Shown one piece after another: positions 10,732 to 22,359 of a stretch of DNA of 64,000 nt (position 1 is the stretch's first letter; the number at the start of each line of letters is the position of its first letter). Source of the stretch: Paguma larvata (lineage: Eukaryota; Chordata; Mammalia; Carnivora; Viverridae); NCBI GenBank assembly GCA_030068075.1, contig CM057826.1:70467312-70531311 (forward strand). The letters are read 5' to 3'. The notes beneath the pieces are model-generated. The model did not search any database and was not told the DNA's origin. It saw nothing but the letters and a program-made list of their open reading frames with translations. The position numbers were made by a program, and so were the translations under genes.

Positions 10732-11379
10732 TCCATCACAGGGAAATGAATAAACAAATTATGAACTTATATACATATGTGTGGGTACCAGTATATATGT
10801 TATACATGTATATATATGTAGCACATATACTATACGAACAATCTATAAACTGCCACTCAGCAATAGAGAGGAACAAATTGATACATGCAACAGGGTTGGA
10901 TTACAAAAACATCATGTTAAATAAAGAATCCTGACCCAGAACATGACATAATGTATAGAGAAGTTGAATTGCTATGTTGTAGACCTGAAATAAATGAATG
11001 TAACATTATCAACTATATTTGAATAAAAAAGTTTAAAAAAAAGTAAAATGGCCCGAAACAGCACAGAATTTGATTCCATTTACATGAAGTTCAACAATAG
11101 GTCAAATGAATTAATAGTGATACAAATATAAATAGAGGTTCATCACGATGACTGGGAAAGGACTAACTTCATTACTAGATACATTCCCAGGTGAGAGAAA
11201 CCATCTATGTCTTGCCAAGAGTCTGAGCTACATGGTTGTATATATTTGCCAAGACTCACTGAATCCTAATATAACATCTATGCAAATCACTACATGTGGC
11301 CATACAATTTTTGCCCTGTTTTTTTGCAACCATTTGAATTGTACTCTGTGACTTCTGACTTTCAGTGTCTCAAATCTGT

Positions 11380-11900
11380 TTTTTACAGAGAAGCCAGAGT
11401 GAGATCTTTAATCACAAACCTTATCTGTTAAAACAAAATAAAACAAAACTTATTTCCTACAACATGTTTATATTCCTACATTTTCTAATTAGGTTTCTTT
11501 GATAATATGCCATTTTCTTAACACTCCAGTCTCTCCTCACACTGTACCATATCTCCCACTTATATTTTAAAGATGGGAAATTACTTGTGGAACCTACATT
11601 CTCTCTGATGCTTTCACCTGTGTCTTTGTTCATATGACTTTCTAGGCCTGCAATTCCTTCCTCGTTTAGTACTTTGTACACCATTATGACTCCTGCTCAT
11701 GTTTTAAGTTTCAGCTCAGAAGTCAACTTATCGAGAAAGTCATCCTGGTCTCTGAACGAATTATAGGGTCACACCTCTCCCCCCAGGGTGTCAGTGTCAC
11801 CTAATACACTAAATTATTGAGGGAAAGAGCATACCTTATTTTTATGTACAAAACTCTTGTTGTCAACAGTCATCTCTGATAATTGATAAATGAAATAAAC
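11380..11900 (+). mobile_element. L2 LINE, ORF2 C-terminal region
   Basis: The order AGAAGCCAGAGTGAGATC, TATCTGTTAAAAC, CTGCAATTCCTTCC, then TTCAGCTCAGAAGTCAAC and AAGTCATCCTGGTCTCTGAAC follows the 3' coding end of L2. It is strongly diverged with no frame left. Confidence 0.6.
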
Positions 11901-12149
11901 CCATTCCATTTGATTGCCTAGATTGCCTCTGTCCAACACTCACATCATGTTATTCAAAAAGGAGAGTCACTAAATTTACCATTGCTGCTCCCCTCAGTTA
12001 TACATTGCATTATCAATGTTCTTTATTACATTTCTGAAAGAATTCATCCACCCAGCCAAAAAAAAATGAAATAAAAGAAAAAATATACACCATCTATTAT
12101 ATAAAATATAAATGCCAGGAACAACTATTGGCCTTCTTTTTTCCTCTTC

Positions 12150-13070
12150 ATTTATGATTATGGGAAAAGTCATCCTCTGACCTTAAAAATACACTGATTA
12201 CTCCCAAATTTGTATCTCTAGTCTGACACTTTCCATGAGCTATTGACTCATACTGAACTGACTCTTCAACACCTTGAGTAGCAGGGGTCTCAACTTTTGC
12301 ATATGACAACAAAATCTTACTTTGTGATGACTCCTGCAAAACCCCTACTTCTCACACAGGATTCCCCATTTTAAAAAAGCACACCAGCATGTACCCGGTC
12401 TTCAACAGCAAAATATAGGAGTCATGGTGAATCCCTTGCTTTGCCTATACCTCATATGAAATCCATCTTCAAGCCCTAGTGGCTCAAGTTTCAAAATCAT
12501 TATCAAACAATTTATCACTAAATCTACCACTACTTCCTTAGACCAAGCTAGCTACCATCTTCTTTAGCTGCGACCATAGTGGTACCCCGGCTCCCATACT
12601 CCCACGCTTGTCCACACTCACCAAACTCATAGACATTTAATTCTTGGGAGAGCAGGTGAAGTAACCTTGGCAAAACATCAATCTCCTTTCTGTGCTCAAT
12701 ACCATCTGCTGATCAACAAGGCCTTGCATAATCTACTGTCTGCTTAGAGTTCAGATTTACTTTTTTCCAACTCCTGACCCAGCTCATTCCCCAAAGACAC
12801 AAAGGTTTTATGGCTGCAACTTAACTCAGCCATTGTAAATTCCATCTGGACATTTGCATAGCTCTTTTCTCATTTTATTACAGTTTTTGTTGAAATGCCA
12901 TCTCCTCGAAAAAATACTCTCTATGCAATCTATCTGAAACAACTCCTCTCAAGCTTAATTTTCTAAGCACTCTTATCAAAAATAAAATTATATTATTTGC
13001 TTTATTTGCTTTATGGTGTATTTCATGCTCTCACTCTAGATCTTAGGCTCACAGCCAAACCTGTCGCCCC
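12150..13070 (+). mobile_element. L2 LINE, ORF2 3' half and 3' UTR
   Basis: Ordered matches to L2 ORF2 run from ACTCCCAAATTTGTATCTC (12199) through AAATCCATCTTCAAGCCCT, CAACAAGGCCTTGCATAATCT and GTTGAAATGCCATCTCC to a tail near GGTGTATTTCATGC. It overlaps in family position with the copy at 11380-11900, so these are two L2 insertions, not one. Confidence 0.7.
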
Positions 13071-13585
13071 CTGAGCTTTCCTGGATGTCTAGTGTTTGGG
13101 CAGAGCCTTGTTTAGGAGAAGGTCAGTAACTGAACTTTCTCATTACTTTGATCCAATCTGACCCTCAGTAATGTATTCTTCTTCTAAACTTTTTTGATTA
13201 GAGTATGTTATATTTCTAGTCTGTCTAGAAAATCACTGGGATAACCTTTACACAATTATCTATTACAGCAATTAATAAAAAAATCATTAAAAGACATCTC
13301 TGTAAGAAACTCAATTATTTAAAAATACTTCTACAATACAAGATTTCAAACCATATTATGTTAACCCCTACATAAATAATGGAGTACTGTTTCCTACACA
13401 AATTAAAAAATAAAAATTCACTAGAAAACATGTTAAAAAATGAAGGTTAAATAGATATTGAAAGCAAAAGTTTTAGAAATGCTAGCTCGAACATTTGCCT
13501 TCTTTGGATTCTAGATAATATTTTCCCCAAAATAAATGTTAATAATAGTTTGTTTTAAATATACTTCCATATTCTTTTTTCATAA

Positions 13586-13827
13586 ATATTCTTCATGGGG
13601 GACCTGGGTGGCTCCCTCAGTTAAGGGTCTCACTCTTGATTTTGGCTCAGTTCATGATCTCGTGGTTCATAAGTTGAAGCCGTGCATCAGGCTCTGCGCT
13701 GACATCATGGAACCTGCTTGGGATTCTTTCTATTCCTTTCTCTCTGCCCCTCCCTTGCTCATGTGCACGCACCCTGTCTCTCTCTCAAAAATAAAAAGAA
13801 CCAAGCATTAAAAAATATATTCTTCAT
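13586..13827 (+). mobile_element. SINEC_Fc, old type
   Basis: Body 13597-13816, head GGGGACCTGGGTGGCTCCC, old-type CACTCTTGATTTTGG. Perfect 11-bp target duplication ATATTCTTCAT at 13586-13596 and 13817-13827. Confidence 0.97.
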
Positions 13828-14539
13828 ATATGAGAACTAGCATGCACTTATATATTTATTTTTACACGAGGAGGGCATGTACAAATAAAATATACTCTTT
13901 TCACTATTTCTTTTTAAATATCCACATTTTACAGATTCTTCATATCCTGAGTTTTGATCCACCTCACCCTTCAAAGGAAGTAAGAACAATTATATAATAT
14001 CTTGTCTAACTTTATTACAAATTATGTAAATGGTATGTATTGAGGAATATTTTTTAAGTGTCATCTTTTGCTAAAACATAGAGTACGGGAATGCTCACCT
14101 CTATTCTTTTTGTACAAACTCATTAGTATACATGTAGAACAAACTCATTAGTATACGTGTAGAGTAAATCAGCAGAGTAACTGTGAATTTCCAATGTGGA
14201 TACAGATTTTAGCAACACTTTTTGAATGATTTTCACATTGCATATTATTAAACTTATGAGTGTTGCGTTGAATGGTGAAAACACTGTTTTGTGTTATTAA
14301 TTACATTGTAATTGTTTGTCAGTTTAAAGGGTTTTTATGTGTTTAATCTATACCCTTTCACTTTTCTATGAACTGCATGTACTTGTTCATTTTGCTGTTG
14401 ATTTATTAATAAAATAAATCTTTTATTTACTGTTTGAAATAGGTGACTGAACTATTTTTCTCAGTGAATCTCTGTTTTTCACTTTCCGGCATATTTTTAT
14501 GAGATTTGTTTCTATCTAGAAAATTCTCACTCACTATTT
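13828..14539. other. Unassigned AT-rich stretch with one tandem duplication
   Basis: No gene or named repeat. It holds the 25-bp tandem pair at 14114-14163. The right part may be the continuation of the antisense L1 that becomes recognisable from about 14540. Confidence 0.5.
14114..14163. repeat. 25-bp tandem duplication
   Basis: Two adjacent copies starting ACAAACTCATTAGTATAC and ending GTGTAGA or ATGTAGA, differing at one position. A simple slippage-size duplication. Confidence 0.95.
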
Positions 14540-15090
14540 TTGGTTACTTTATTTTTTTTTCTTTTATAATTTCAAGGTTTGGCCTCTGTTTAGAAAATGT
14601 TTCCCTATTAATAACATACACGAAAGTATATACACCTATGTTTTCTTCTAACACTTTTACAGTTTGATTTTTAACTTGTGAATTATTATCTACCTTGTAT
14701 TTCACATCGTGTAAGGAATGAAGTAGGCATCTATCTTTATTTTTTGTTTATATGCCCATCATGAGTCAGAAGGCTGACCCTCACCTATCAAAACAACTCA
14801 TTCACTTCTCCCCAATGTGAAGTGACCAGACATTCATCTACCAAGTCCATCGAGGCATTTGGATTTATCTCATGACTGTGTTCTATTTCAATGATCTTGC
14901 TGTAAAATCACAGGGTGATAGGAAATGCTTTCAGGTTCAACTGCATTTCTGACACAAGGAAATCCAAATCTCTATTAACTTTTCTTCTACAAAATTGGTC
15001 TTAGATTATTCTTACATGTTTATTTTTTGATATATTCTTTAGAATACACTTTGTCTAGTTTAAAAATCAAAAAGCCTGTCAACATTTTTA
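14540..15090 (-). mobile_element. Antisense L1 ORF2 fragment
   Basis: Read on the plus strand it follows the familiar antisense L1 ORF2 order: ATGTTTTCTTCTAACACTTTTACAG, then GTGTAAGGAATGAAGTAGG, then a diverged GACCAGACATTCATCTACC block and GTTCTATTTCAATGATCTT. It is strongly decayed, with a GC-richer insert or replacement near 14770-14830. Confidence 0.5.
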
Positions 15091-15569
15091 TTGTAATCAC
15101 AATGTAGTTTCAAGTTAATTTAGGGAGAAACTATAACTTCATAAAACCATCAATGTTGGCAAGTTTTAATTCATTATAATCAACAAAGTTAAACACTGCT
15201 GTGTAAATACACTCACGACTATATGTTTAGTAGTTGCAACAGAAAGACCCTGAACTGTAGTGAAACAAAGCATTTAACCATGTGAATAAACATCTCTGGT
15301 AAATAAATATACCTGAATTTCACCTTACATAAGCACACCCTGGGTGTCATCCAATTTTTTTTTACATTCTCTAAGACATTTCTTCTCAAACTGATTACTA
15401 TCAACTTCTAGATTTAGAAATATCAGATTTCTAAATAATAAATTTCTAAACAACAAAATATTGTTTAAGTCAATACTTGATTTAAGTGTTACAACATCAA
15501 GCACTAGTGGACTATTTTCCTTAATATTACCATCTTTAGTTTTGTAAGTATTTGTATTTCATGAATCAT

Positions 15570-15715
15570 TTTCATAGTCATTATTGCATTCAATTTTAAA
15601 AATATTCTTCTAATATTGTTACAGCAGGAATCACTATTTCTATTTATAGACAAAATACTGAGGTTCATAGATTTTAAATGTCTTCCTCAAAGGCAAAAGT
15701 TAATAGCAGCTAAAA
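15570..15715 (+). mobile_element. Possible MIR
   Basis: The blocks CTATTTATAGACAAAATACTGAGG, GTCTTCCTCAAAGGCAAAAG and AATAGCAGCTAAAATGGAA keep the spacing of the MIR right half (tttacagatgaggaaactgagg / cttgcccaaggtcac / agctagtaagtggcag). Divergence is high. Confidence 0.4.
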
Positions 15716-15841
15716 TGGAATATTATTCCAGCCTTTTGATTTCTGGTTCAATGTAGTTATGAACTAAATACAATTTTCAGTGTTACATATTTTAAAGTCT
15801 GCACCTCAAAACAATTTTCATTATACTCAATTGCTCTCAGG

Positions 15842-15863
15842 GTGTGTGTGTGTGTGTGTGTGT
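15842..15863. repeat. (GT)n microsatellite
   Basis: Eleven GT units, pure. Confidence 0.95.
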
Positions 15864-16684
15864 TTGGGTTTGGTTGGGGAAATATTTTGTTGGTAAGAAA
15901 ACATGAAAAGTATGTATTAGTGAGGAAATATGACCTTGAAAAAGTCAAGAGTAACCAAAATATTATTTTATGGTGATTTATCCCTAAATTTCATTTGTTC
16001 TCATTAGCCCGTCAATAAGAAGAGCCACTTTTCTTTTTACTCTAGGGGGTTCTAAGGAATTTTCTTTCACTTAACCTTAAAAGTTATAGAACCTATAAGA
16101 ACAAAAGACTTCCCCATCCCAAAGGAAACAGAGTAAGATAAATAAAGTGTGCTTGCCCAATAGCAGAAATTGGGATGGGGGGTGAGCAAGCTGTGTCTTT
16201 AACCTGTGAATTTCACTACAACACCCACGTGCCCTGTATTCCTCTCTAAACTTCTCCATCTCCTGAAAATGTTTACTGAACAGTTTACCCAAACTTGCGA
16301 ACTTTCATTTGCCTTGTGGAGGGAGAATTCTGGAACTTGCTGGTAATAATCCTTTGGGAAGAATAAAGGCAGTAAAAGTAATGACCCTTGAAATCTAGTA
16401 CAACAAATCACAAAAAAATTATCTCAGTGAGTTTATGAAGAAATGTAATATTATTTAGGGTAGCTCTAGATAAAGGATAACTTGCCACCTCAAAAGGAAG
16501 AACCCATTTTTCTCTTCCTAATCAACTTTCTTTTTGATTTGGACTTTCTTGGTCACATAGTCTTACTTATTCCTATTGTCTGCTAATAGTGTCTGATTTT
16601 AGTGTGGCCTTGCCATCTTTTTCTTTATGGCTTCCACATAAACAGCATTATTTAGAAAGGGAGAAGGAGAGGAAAGAGTGAGAG

Positions 16685-17218
16685 TGTCAAAGCAAAAACT
16701 GTACCAGAGAAGGTAGAGCAGGCAACAAAGACTTTATTCAAGAATACAGCAATAAGGCAAAGAGACTAAAGCTCAGTCTGAGCTCAACTCTAGCAAAAAA
16801 GAAAAAAAAGAAAAAAAAAAAGGACTAGAGAATGTGTAAGAGCTGGGATGGTAGGAATCATAGGCCCCCTTGTTTGCCAAATGGCCTTACTCAAAGGATA
16901 AGTAAGCTTTCTCCCATTCTCATGGTAGAAGGCAGTTTTATAAATTACAGCAGGGTCAAGCCAGAGTGCAGCTTCTATCTTCCCACAGAAAGTGGGAGAC
17001 TGGGGCCCATCTTCCTTGATGATTACATTTCAGAGGGATGGTTCTCCATACTTCAGAAAGACATTCCTGGGTTAAACCTTACAAGGAGCCTTTGAAAGAT
17101 TTACATCTCAAAGAGGAAGAGAAAACAATTACAATTAACCAGTTTTCTAAAGCAAATGTTATAAGAAAAGGGAGGTCTTAGGTCTAAAGTCATCAAGAAG
17201 TCTCAGTCAAAAGGCACA
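16685..17218 (-). mobile_element. Putative solo LTR, antisense
   Basis: Read in reverse the block starts TGTGCC and ends GACA (TG...CA), is 534 bp long, and carries an AATAAAG signal (complement at 16733-16739) about 50 bp before its end. That matches the layout of a retroviral LTR R/U5 end. A poly-purine run (16795-16822) lies inside. No matching flanking duplication is visible and I cannot name the family. Confidence 0.4.
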
Positions 17219-18764
17219 ATCTCTCGTGGAGGTAAATGTATCTAGACATGTTAGTTTTTTGATAAATTTTTTAAATACTGGTTTGGAGCAAAAGTATAAT
17301 TTCCCTACATGGAGTATTGAAATTTATTTTATGTACTATTATCTTCTTAATCTAACACTATCCAAGAATTCTATTTTTTTTCCACCGGGATATCAGATTA
17401 TATTCACAGAATCTCATGGTGGAAAAGGGAAAGAAGCTCACAATTAAGAGACAGCATACAGCAATACAAGAGAGGCTTGGGCATTTTGAGCACTGGAAAT
17501 GCAAATACTGAAACCTGTTGCTTCATTATTTCTAGTTCCTATCTGCCTATATCTCTTGGTATCTGTGCCACTCTTGAGATTGCATTGGTTAACTGACTTA
17601 CAGTACCTGTTACTATTTAGTAGAGATTTCACATTAACTCCTGTATAGAATGCTGGACTTTTCTCTGTGTAGGCTAACTAAAAATGACAGGTTTGGAATC
17701 AAGTCAAAAAGCCGAGTGCAATCTAGACTAAGCATGATTCCTGTTTGGAAGGGATTGTGGTTTAGGTAGACTTTCAGAGTAGTAGTTAATTATCTCATAA
17801 GAAGTTTAAAGAGAATGATATTCAACATCTACTGAGAAGGATGAAATTTCTTGAAATAAAGACCTAATCCTGGCAGTTAAAAATATAAGGGCGCAGAAGG
17901 GAAAGTAGTTGAGGAGTCTCCAAGGAAAGCAGAAAGTAAGACATGGGGATAGAGAGGGATATTTATGCAAATTGCAACCACTGGTGTTAAGTGGCCTAGA
18001 AGATTTACATTCTTCCAGAATATATTTCTAATACTGACTAATTGTCATTCTTACAGGTTAATAACACAACAAGCCTGAAAAAATAATACTAACACTGCAT
18101 CACTAAGATTATTGATTATTTACCTTATTGGCCTGACTCCTAGAGTATCAAACAACATACAAGAGAATTTATATTATATGAACATCTATGAATGACGAGC
18201 TGTCCAGCTTCACTGGAATATATATATATACATAGCATGAACATTGTATGCCTACAATTCAGGAGTTATATATAACAGGGCTATGCATAGTAATTACCTG
18301 GATAATATTACCACTTATATACAGCTGAGTGCCATTCTTGGTCTATGTAAGAATTTTCCAGTGGAGTCCATATTTTCAAAAAGCTCTTTAGGTTATGATG
18401 ATTCATCTTTCTGATTAAGAGTGACTATTTTAAGTTGGTTTTAAACTTACCCAACTAGAAGAACAGAGCTGTTCCAGACTGGCCCCTTACTGGCACAGAA
18501 CCAAACCCTTGCCATAACAGGCAAAGTGTGTCATGACAGATGATTAGACTGAAGGTAAATGAGGCTAAGCTAAAAGAGTAGGTGCATGCAACCAACACAG
18601 GAGACAGCCCTGTAGTGCCAGGTTCTGGTGTAAAGGAGACAATGTGCTACAGGGCACTACAGGATCTCTTCTTCATAGGGCCACTACTCTCATGATACGA
18701 GATGTAAATGACTTTTCTAATACAGAGAACACAAACACAGAGAGTTAGACAAAATAAGGAGCTA
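17219..18764. other. Unassigned stretch
   Basis: No gene, RNA or named repeat recognised. A short (TA)n occurs near 18220. The region 18470-18680 is GC-richer but contains no sustained frame. Confidence 0.5.
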
Positions 18765-19680
18765 GGAGAATATGTCCCAAATGAATAATCAGAACAAAAA
18801 CACAGCAAAAGAGCTGAATGAAATGGAGATAAACAATATGCCTGATAGAGGATTCCAAGTAATCATCATAAAAATACTTAATGGACTTGATAAAAGAAAG
18901 GAGGATTCCAGTGAGACCTTCAACAAGGAGATAGAGCACATGAAAAAGAACAAATCAGGGGCATCTGGGTGTCAGTCAGTTGGATGTCCAACTTCAGCTC
19001 AGGTTATCATCTCATGACCCGAGCTCACAGGTCGGAGCTCTGCATCGGGCTCTGTGCTGACAGCTCAGAGCCTGGAGCCTGCTTCAGAATTGGTGACTCC
19101 CTTGCTCTCTACCCCTCTCCTGCTTGTTCTCTCTCTCCCTCTCTCAAAATTCAATAAATACTAAAAAAAAAAAAAAAAAGAACAAATCAGATATAAAGAA
19201 CTCAATAAGTGAAATTAAAAATACACTAGAAGTAATCAATGGTAGATTTGAGGAAGTACAAAGATTAACAAACTAGAAGATAGAATAATGAAAAGCAACA
19301 AAGCTGACAAGCAAAAAAGAAAAAAAAGAATAACAAAAAATGAGACTAGGTTAAGGGAGCTCAGCAACAACACCAAGTGTAATAACATTCATATTATAGG
19401 GATCCCAACAGGTGGAGAGAGAGAAAAGAAGGCAGAAATCTTATTTGAAGAATAGCTAAAAACTTCCCTAATCTAGGGAAGAAAACAGACATCCAGATCC
19501 AGGAGACAAAAAGAACCCCCCCCCCAAATAAACCCAAAGAGATCCACACCAAGATACATAATGATTAAAATGGCAAAAAATTGAGATAAATAGAGATATG
19601 TCTAAAAATCAGTCAAGGCTTTCACAAAATAAAAGGATGTGAAGTATAGCATCATATATAATAAAGAGGGAAGGGGTACT
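18765..19680 (+). pseudogene. Degenerate L1 ORF1, split by a SINE
   Basis: 18772-18950 reads as a coiled-coil-like L1 ORF1p start (E-M-E-I-N-N-M-P-D then I-I-K-I-L-N-G-L-D-K-R, then S-E-T-F-N-K-E-I-E). After the SINE the same protein resumes (S-I-S-E-I-K-N-T-L). Near 19460 an N-F-P-N-L-G-K motif appears with Q-I-Q-E-T, typical of the ORF1p RRM side, then ATCCACACCAAGATACATAAT. Stops, frameshifts and a C run (19517-19525) destroy it. It belongs to an L1 that is old relative to the SINE. Confidence 0.75.
18943..19190 (+). mobile_element. SINEC_Fc, young type
   Basis: Body 18959-19174, head GGGCATCTGGGTG with a short deletion in the A box, 17-A tail. Perfect 16-bp target duplication AAAAAGAACAAATCAG at 18943-18958 and 19175-19190, inside L1 ORF1. 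Confidence 0.98.
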
Positions 19681-20562
19681 TTAGTCCTTTTAGGTTGAAT
19701 ACAAGCTTACTATAGACTATTATTTGAATAAGATATAAACTTAATATAGACTATTATTTGAATAAGATGTTATGCATGAGTACAATGGTAACAAAAAATC
19801 TCTTCCACAACAATTTAAAATCATAAATTAAATTGAAACTGTTGTATTTTCTTTTAGGAAAACAATGTAGAAGTTGCTAATCAAAATCTGAAAGAATAAG
19901 GTCATTATAAATCAATCGCAGCTCTTCACAAGAATTTTGTATTTCACTCTAGAATGGATTACCTAGGAAAATGTGTTTAAGAATAATTATATGAAACCAA
20001 TCCATTCACTTAAATGTGGAAGAATTGTAAACTGGATTTCATTTTTTTAAGTCCAGAGATAGCTATATATTCATTTAAATTAGATTCCCAAAGATTTATG
20101 TCCCTATGTTGAAACACACTCCAAAAGAACCAAAAAAAAACAAACAACAACAAAAAAACTAGTAACATAAAAAATTCATGCATTCATTTAATAATGAATT
20201 TATTAAACAGTACAACTTTGTTGAATTCTATTTCTTATTAAATATTTTATAATTAGATATTTATCACAGGTGTTTTTTTACGTATACTTTTGATTACAAA
20301 CGATAATACAAGACTCCTGCCAGAGAATAAAATGAATTTTATATCTTATTAGAGAGACAGAAAGAAAAATTATATATAATTTTAAAAATACAGAATGCAT
20401 ATTAGTTTATATTAAGCTATATTAATATATTTTGTATTTAAATAATTGATACATTTAGTTGAAAAAAACTGATACAGCTAAAATTTAGTTACAGCATTTA
20501 TTTTGAAAAATATGGTACCATTAAATCACTTACAATAATTCTAACAAGGATAATACAGGCCT
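19681..20562. other. Unassigned AT-rich stretch
   Basis: No gene or named repeat recognised. It contains the 34-bp tandem pair at 19706-19771. Confidence 0.5.
19706..19771. repeat. 34-bp tandem duplication
   Basis: Two neighbouring copies sharing TATAGACTATTATTTGAATA and AGAT, with a few differences at the ends. Local slippage or unequal exchange. Confidence 0.9.
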
Positions 20563-20633
20563 AGTGCAAAATTACTAATCTTTTTTTTAATGTTGATTTA
20601 TTTATTTTGAGAGAGACAGTGCAAGTGGGGGAG

Positions 20634-20692
<59 letters not shown>

Positions 20693-20861
20693 CAGAGAGA
20701 AGGGAAGAGAGAGAATCCCAAGCAGTATCTGCACCATCAGCACATAGTCCATTGTGGGGCTCAAACCCACAAGTTGCAAGACTGTGACCTGAGCCAAAAT
20801 CAAAATTCGGATGCTTAACCGACAGAGCCACGCAAACACGCCAGTGCAAAATTGCTAATCT
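20563..20861 (-). mobile_element. SINEC_Fc, old type, with expanded GA tract
   Basis: Body 20582-20842 in reverse. The purine tract 20637-20700 is an expanded (GA)n. Target duplication AGTGCAAAATTACTAATCT / AGTGCAAAATTGCTAATCT at 20563-20581 and 20843-20861, 18 of 19 identical. Confidence 0.97.
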
Positions 20862-20940
20862 AAGAATGTAAGTTTCAAAATGCAGTACAGGTTGCTATAT
20901 AACTATTTAGGCTGGTTTTTCAGCAGCAAGGGGAGATTTT

Positions 20941-21080
20941 AAAAGGAATGATGCACAGAGCCTGGAACCTGCTTCGGATTCTGTCTCCCTCTCTCTCTGC
21001 CCTTCCTCAGCTAGTGCTCTGTCTCTCTCTCTCAAAAATTAAAAAAACATTAAAAAATTTTAAAAATAAAAGGAATGATG
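20941..21080 (+). mobile_element. 5'-truncated SINEC_Fc, young type
   Basis: Only the 3' half of the SINE is present (20954-21067, starting at CACAGAGCCTGGAACCTGC). It is still bounded by a perfect 13-bp target duplication AAAAGGAATGATG (20941-20953 and 21068-21080). The truncation therefore happened at insertion, not by later deletion. Confidence 0.95.
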
Positions 21081-21096
21081 TGCAGTTGACTCTGAT

Positions 21097-21304
21097 TCAA
21101 AGAATTGGCCAGGCGCGGTCCCAGCTACTCGGGAGCAGGAGGATCGCTCTAGCCCAGGAGTTCTGGGCTGTAGTGTGCTATGTCCATCGGGTGTCCGCAC
21201 TCAGTTTGGCATCAATATGGTGACCTCCCGGGAGCGGGGGACCATCAGGTTGCCTAAGGAGGGTTGAACCGCCCGGGTCGGAAATGGAGCAGGTCAAAGA
21301 ATTG
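21097..21304 (+). pseudogene. 7SL RNA retropseudogene, 3'-truncated and tailless
   Basis: 21108-21298 matches signal-recognition-particle 7SL RNA from its 5' end (GCCAGGCGCGGT) through CCCAGCTACTCGGGAG, GAGTTCTGGGCTGTAGTG, CATCAATATGGTGACCTCCC and AGGTTGCCTAAGGAGGG to GAGCAGGTCAAA. Two short internal deletions lie in the 5' domain, and roughly the last 50 nt are missing. No poly(A) follows. An 11-bp duplication TCAAAGAATTG flanks it (21097-21107 and 21294-21304). Its left end could not work as an SRP RNA Alu domain. Identity elsewhere is high, so it is relatively young. Confidence 0.95.
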
Positions 21305-22359
21305 TCAGAATTTTATATCCTAAAACACACTAGTTCCAAAATGTTTTTAGTTGTAAACATGTTTTGAACCATCTTCAATCAGCCTATTTTCCTGAATACT
21401 TACCAAATTGTTTTTCATTCTGTGAACATGAGTGACTCTCAAATGAACATACTTGGGATATTAAATGTCATTCATTTCAACTCTACTTGTTTCTTTTCCG
21501 GGGGCTAAATATGCATGAAAAGCTCAAAGGATTGTCCACTAGAAACATGTTTTATGGAAAAAAAAAAAAGTGTGCTTTACATTCAAAAAATGAAAATATC
21601 CACAAAAAACATTTTTTTAAATGTATATAATGGATTTTTTAGTGTTGCTACTCAAAAACAGGTCATTTAATACTGATAATATTGCAATTTGAAGGATGTC
21701 TCAAATTACTTCCAGAAATTTCTATCTAAATAGAAGTATCAGGCCAGAGTCCTTAAAATCAATTATGGTATAAAAAGTACCCTTCAAATATATAAAGAGG
21801 TTCCATTTTCTAAAAGGATGAGGAAGGTAAAATTCAAAGGAAAAGCATCCACTTATTCCAACACATGTGCTAGCTAGAGTAGTCTCAAGAAAAGAGACAA
21901 TAATGAGGTGGAAACGAAGGTTCTACAGGCAGCAAAATTAACACAGCTTGGAAATTAAAGATAACAAGGCTGAAAATTTCAGACTTGGCATTCTCTCAAA
22001 CCTGAGCTTAGTACCAAGCATTATAAATATACTCACATGCTGTACATGTTAAGTGCTTTTAAAAATCAAAGTTCATTCAAGGTCTTTCAAGGTTAGACAA
22101 AAATCTTTCATTATCAGTGAAAAGATCCCTAAGATAAATGCCACTAGCTCAAATCCAATCAAGATGAAAAAGAGAAATTAAATAGCCATAGAGAAATCAG
22201 AACTTGAAGAAAAACTCAGAAAACTGAGCTGATCCTCTTAGTCAGTAGCATTAATTTGGCCCCTAACACCAGAGGTCTGGATTCTTTCATCAGTTTTCTA
22301 AAAGAGCTCTCAGGCTCTTTTCTCTTGATTCTTTTTTTCTTTCTCTGACTCTAATTTAT
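21305..22359. other. Unassigned stretch
   Basis: No gene, RNA or named repeat recognised in this AT-rich block. Confidence 0.5.

Larger units (their letters stand above)
9480..11180 (+). mobile_element. Old L1 copy: ORF2 C-terminus and 3' UTR
   Basis: 9480-9572 and 9808-10480 resemble the C-terminal part of L1 ORF2 (for example a GGATGGAGCCTAGACCTAAA block and an AAAAGACTTAAGCAACCACT-like segment). From 10370 the 3' UTR order follows (TAGCCAAAAGAAATGAAAAC, then GATACATGCAACAGGG). Two SINEs interrupt it. A segment at about 10935-11042 with TTGTAGACCTGAAATAAATG and its own A tail looks like a separate L1 3' tip placed inside. All frames are broken. Confidence 0.7.
15091..16684. other. Mostly unassigned, AT-rich
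   Basis: Contains a possible MIR (15570-15715) and a GT repeat (15842-15863). The block from about 16040 to 16420 is somewhat less AT-rich but shows no gene, splice or RNA structure I can support. Confidence 0.5.

Noticed and set aside
18772..19017. 81-codon frame with charged, coiled-coil-like composition
   Set aside because: It is the broken start of L1 ORF1 running into a SINE, not a cellular gene.
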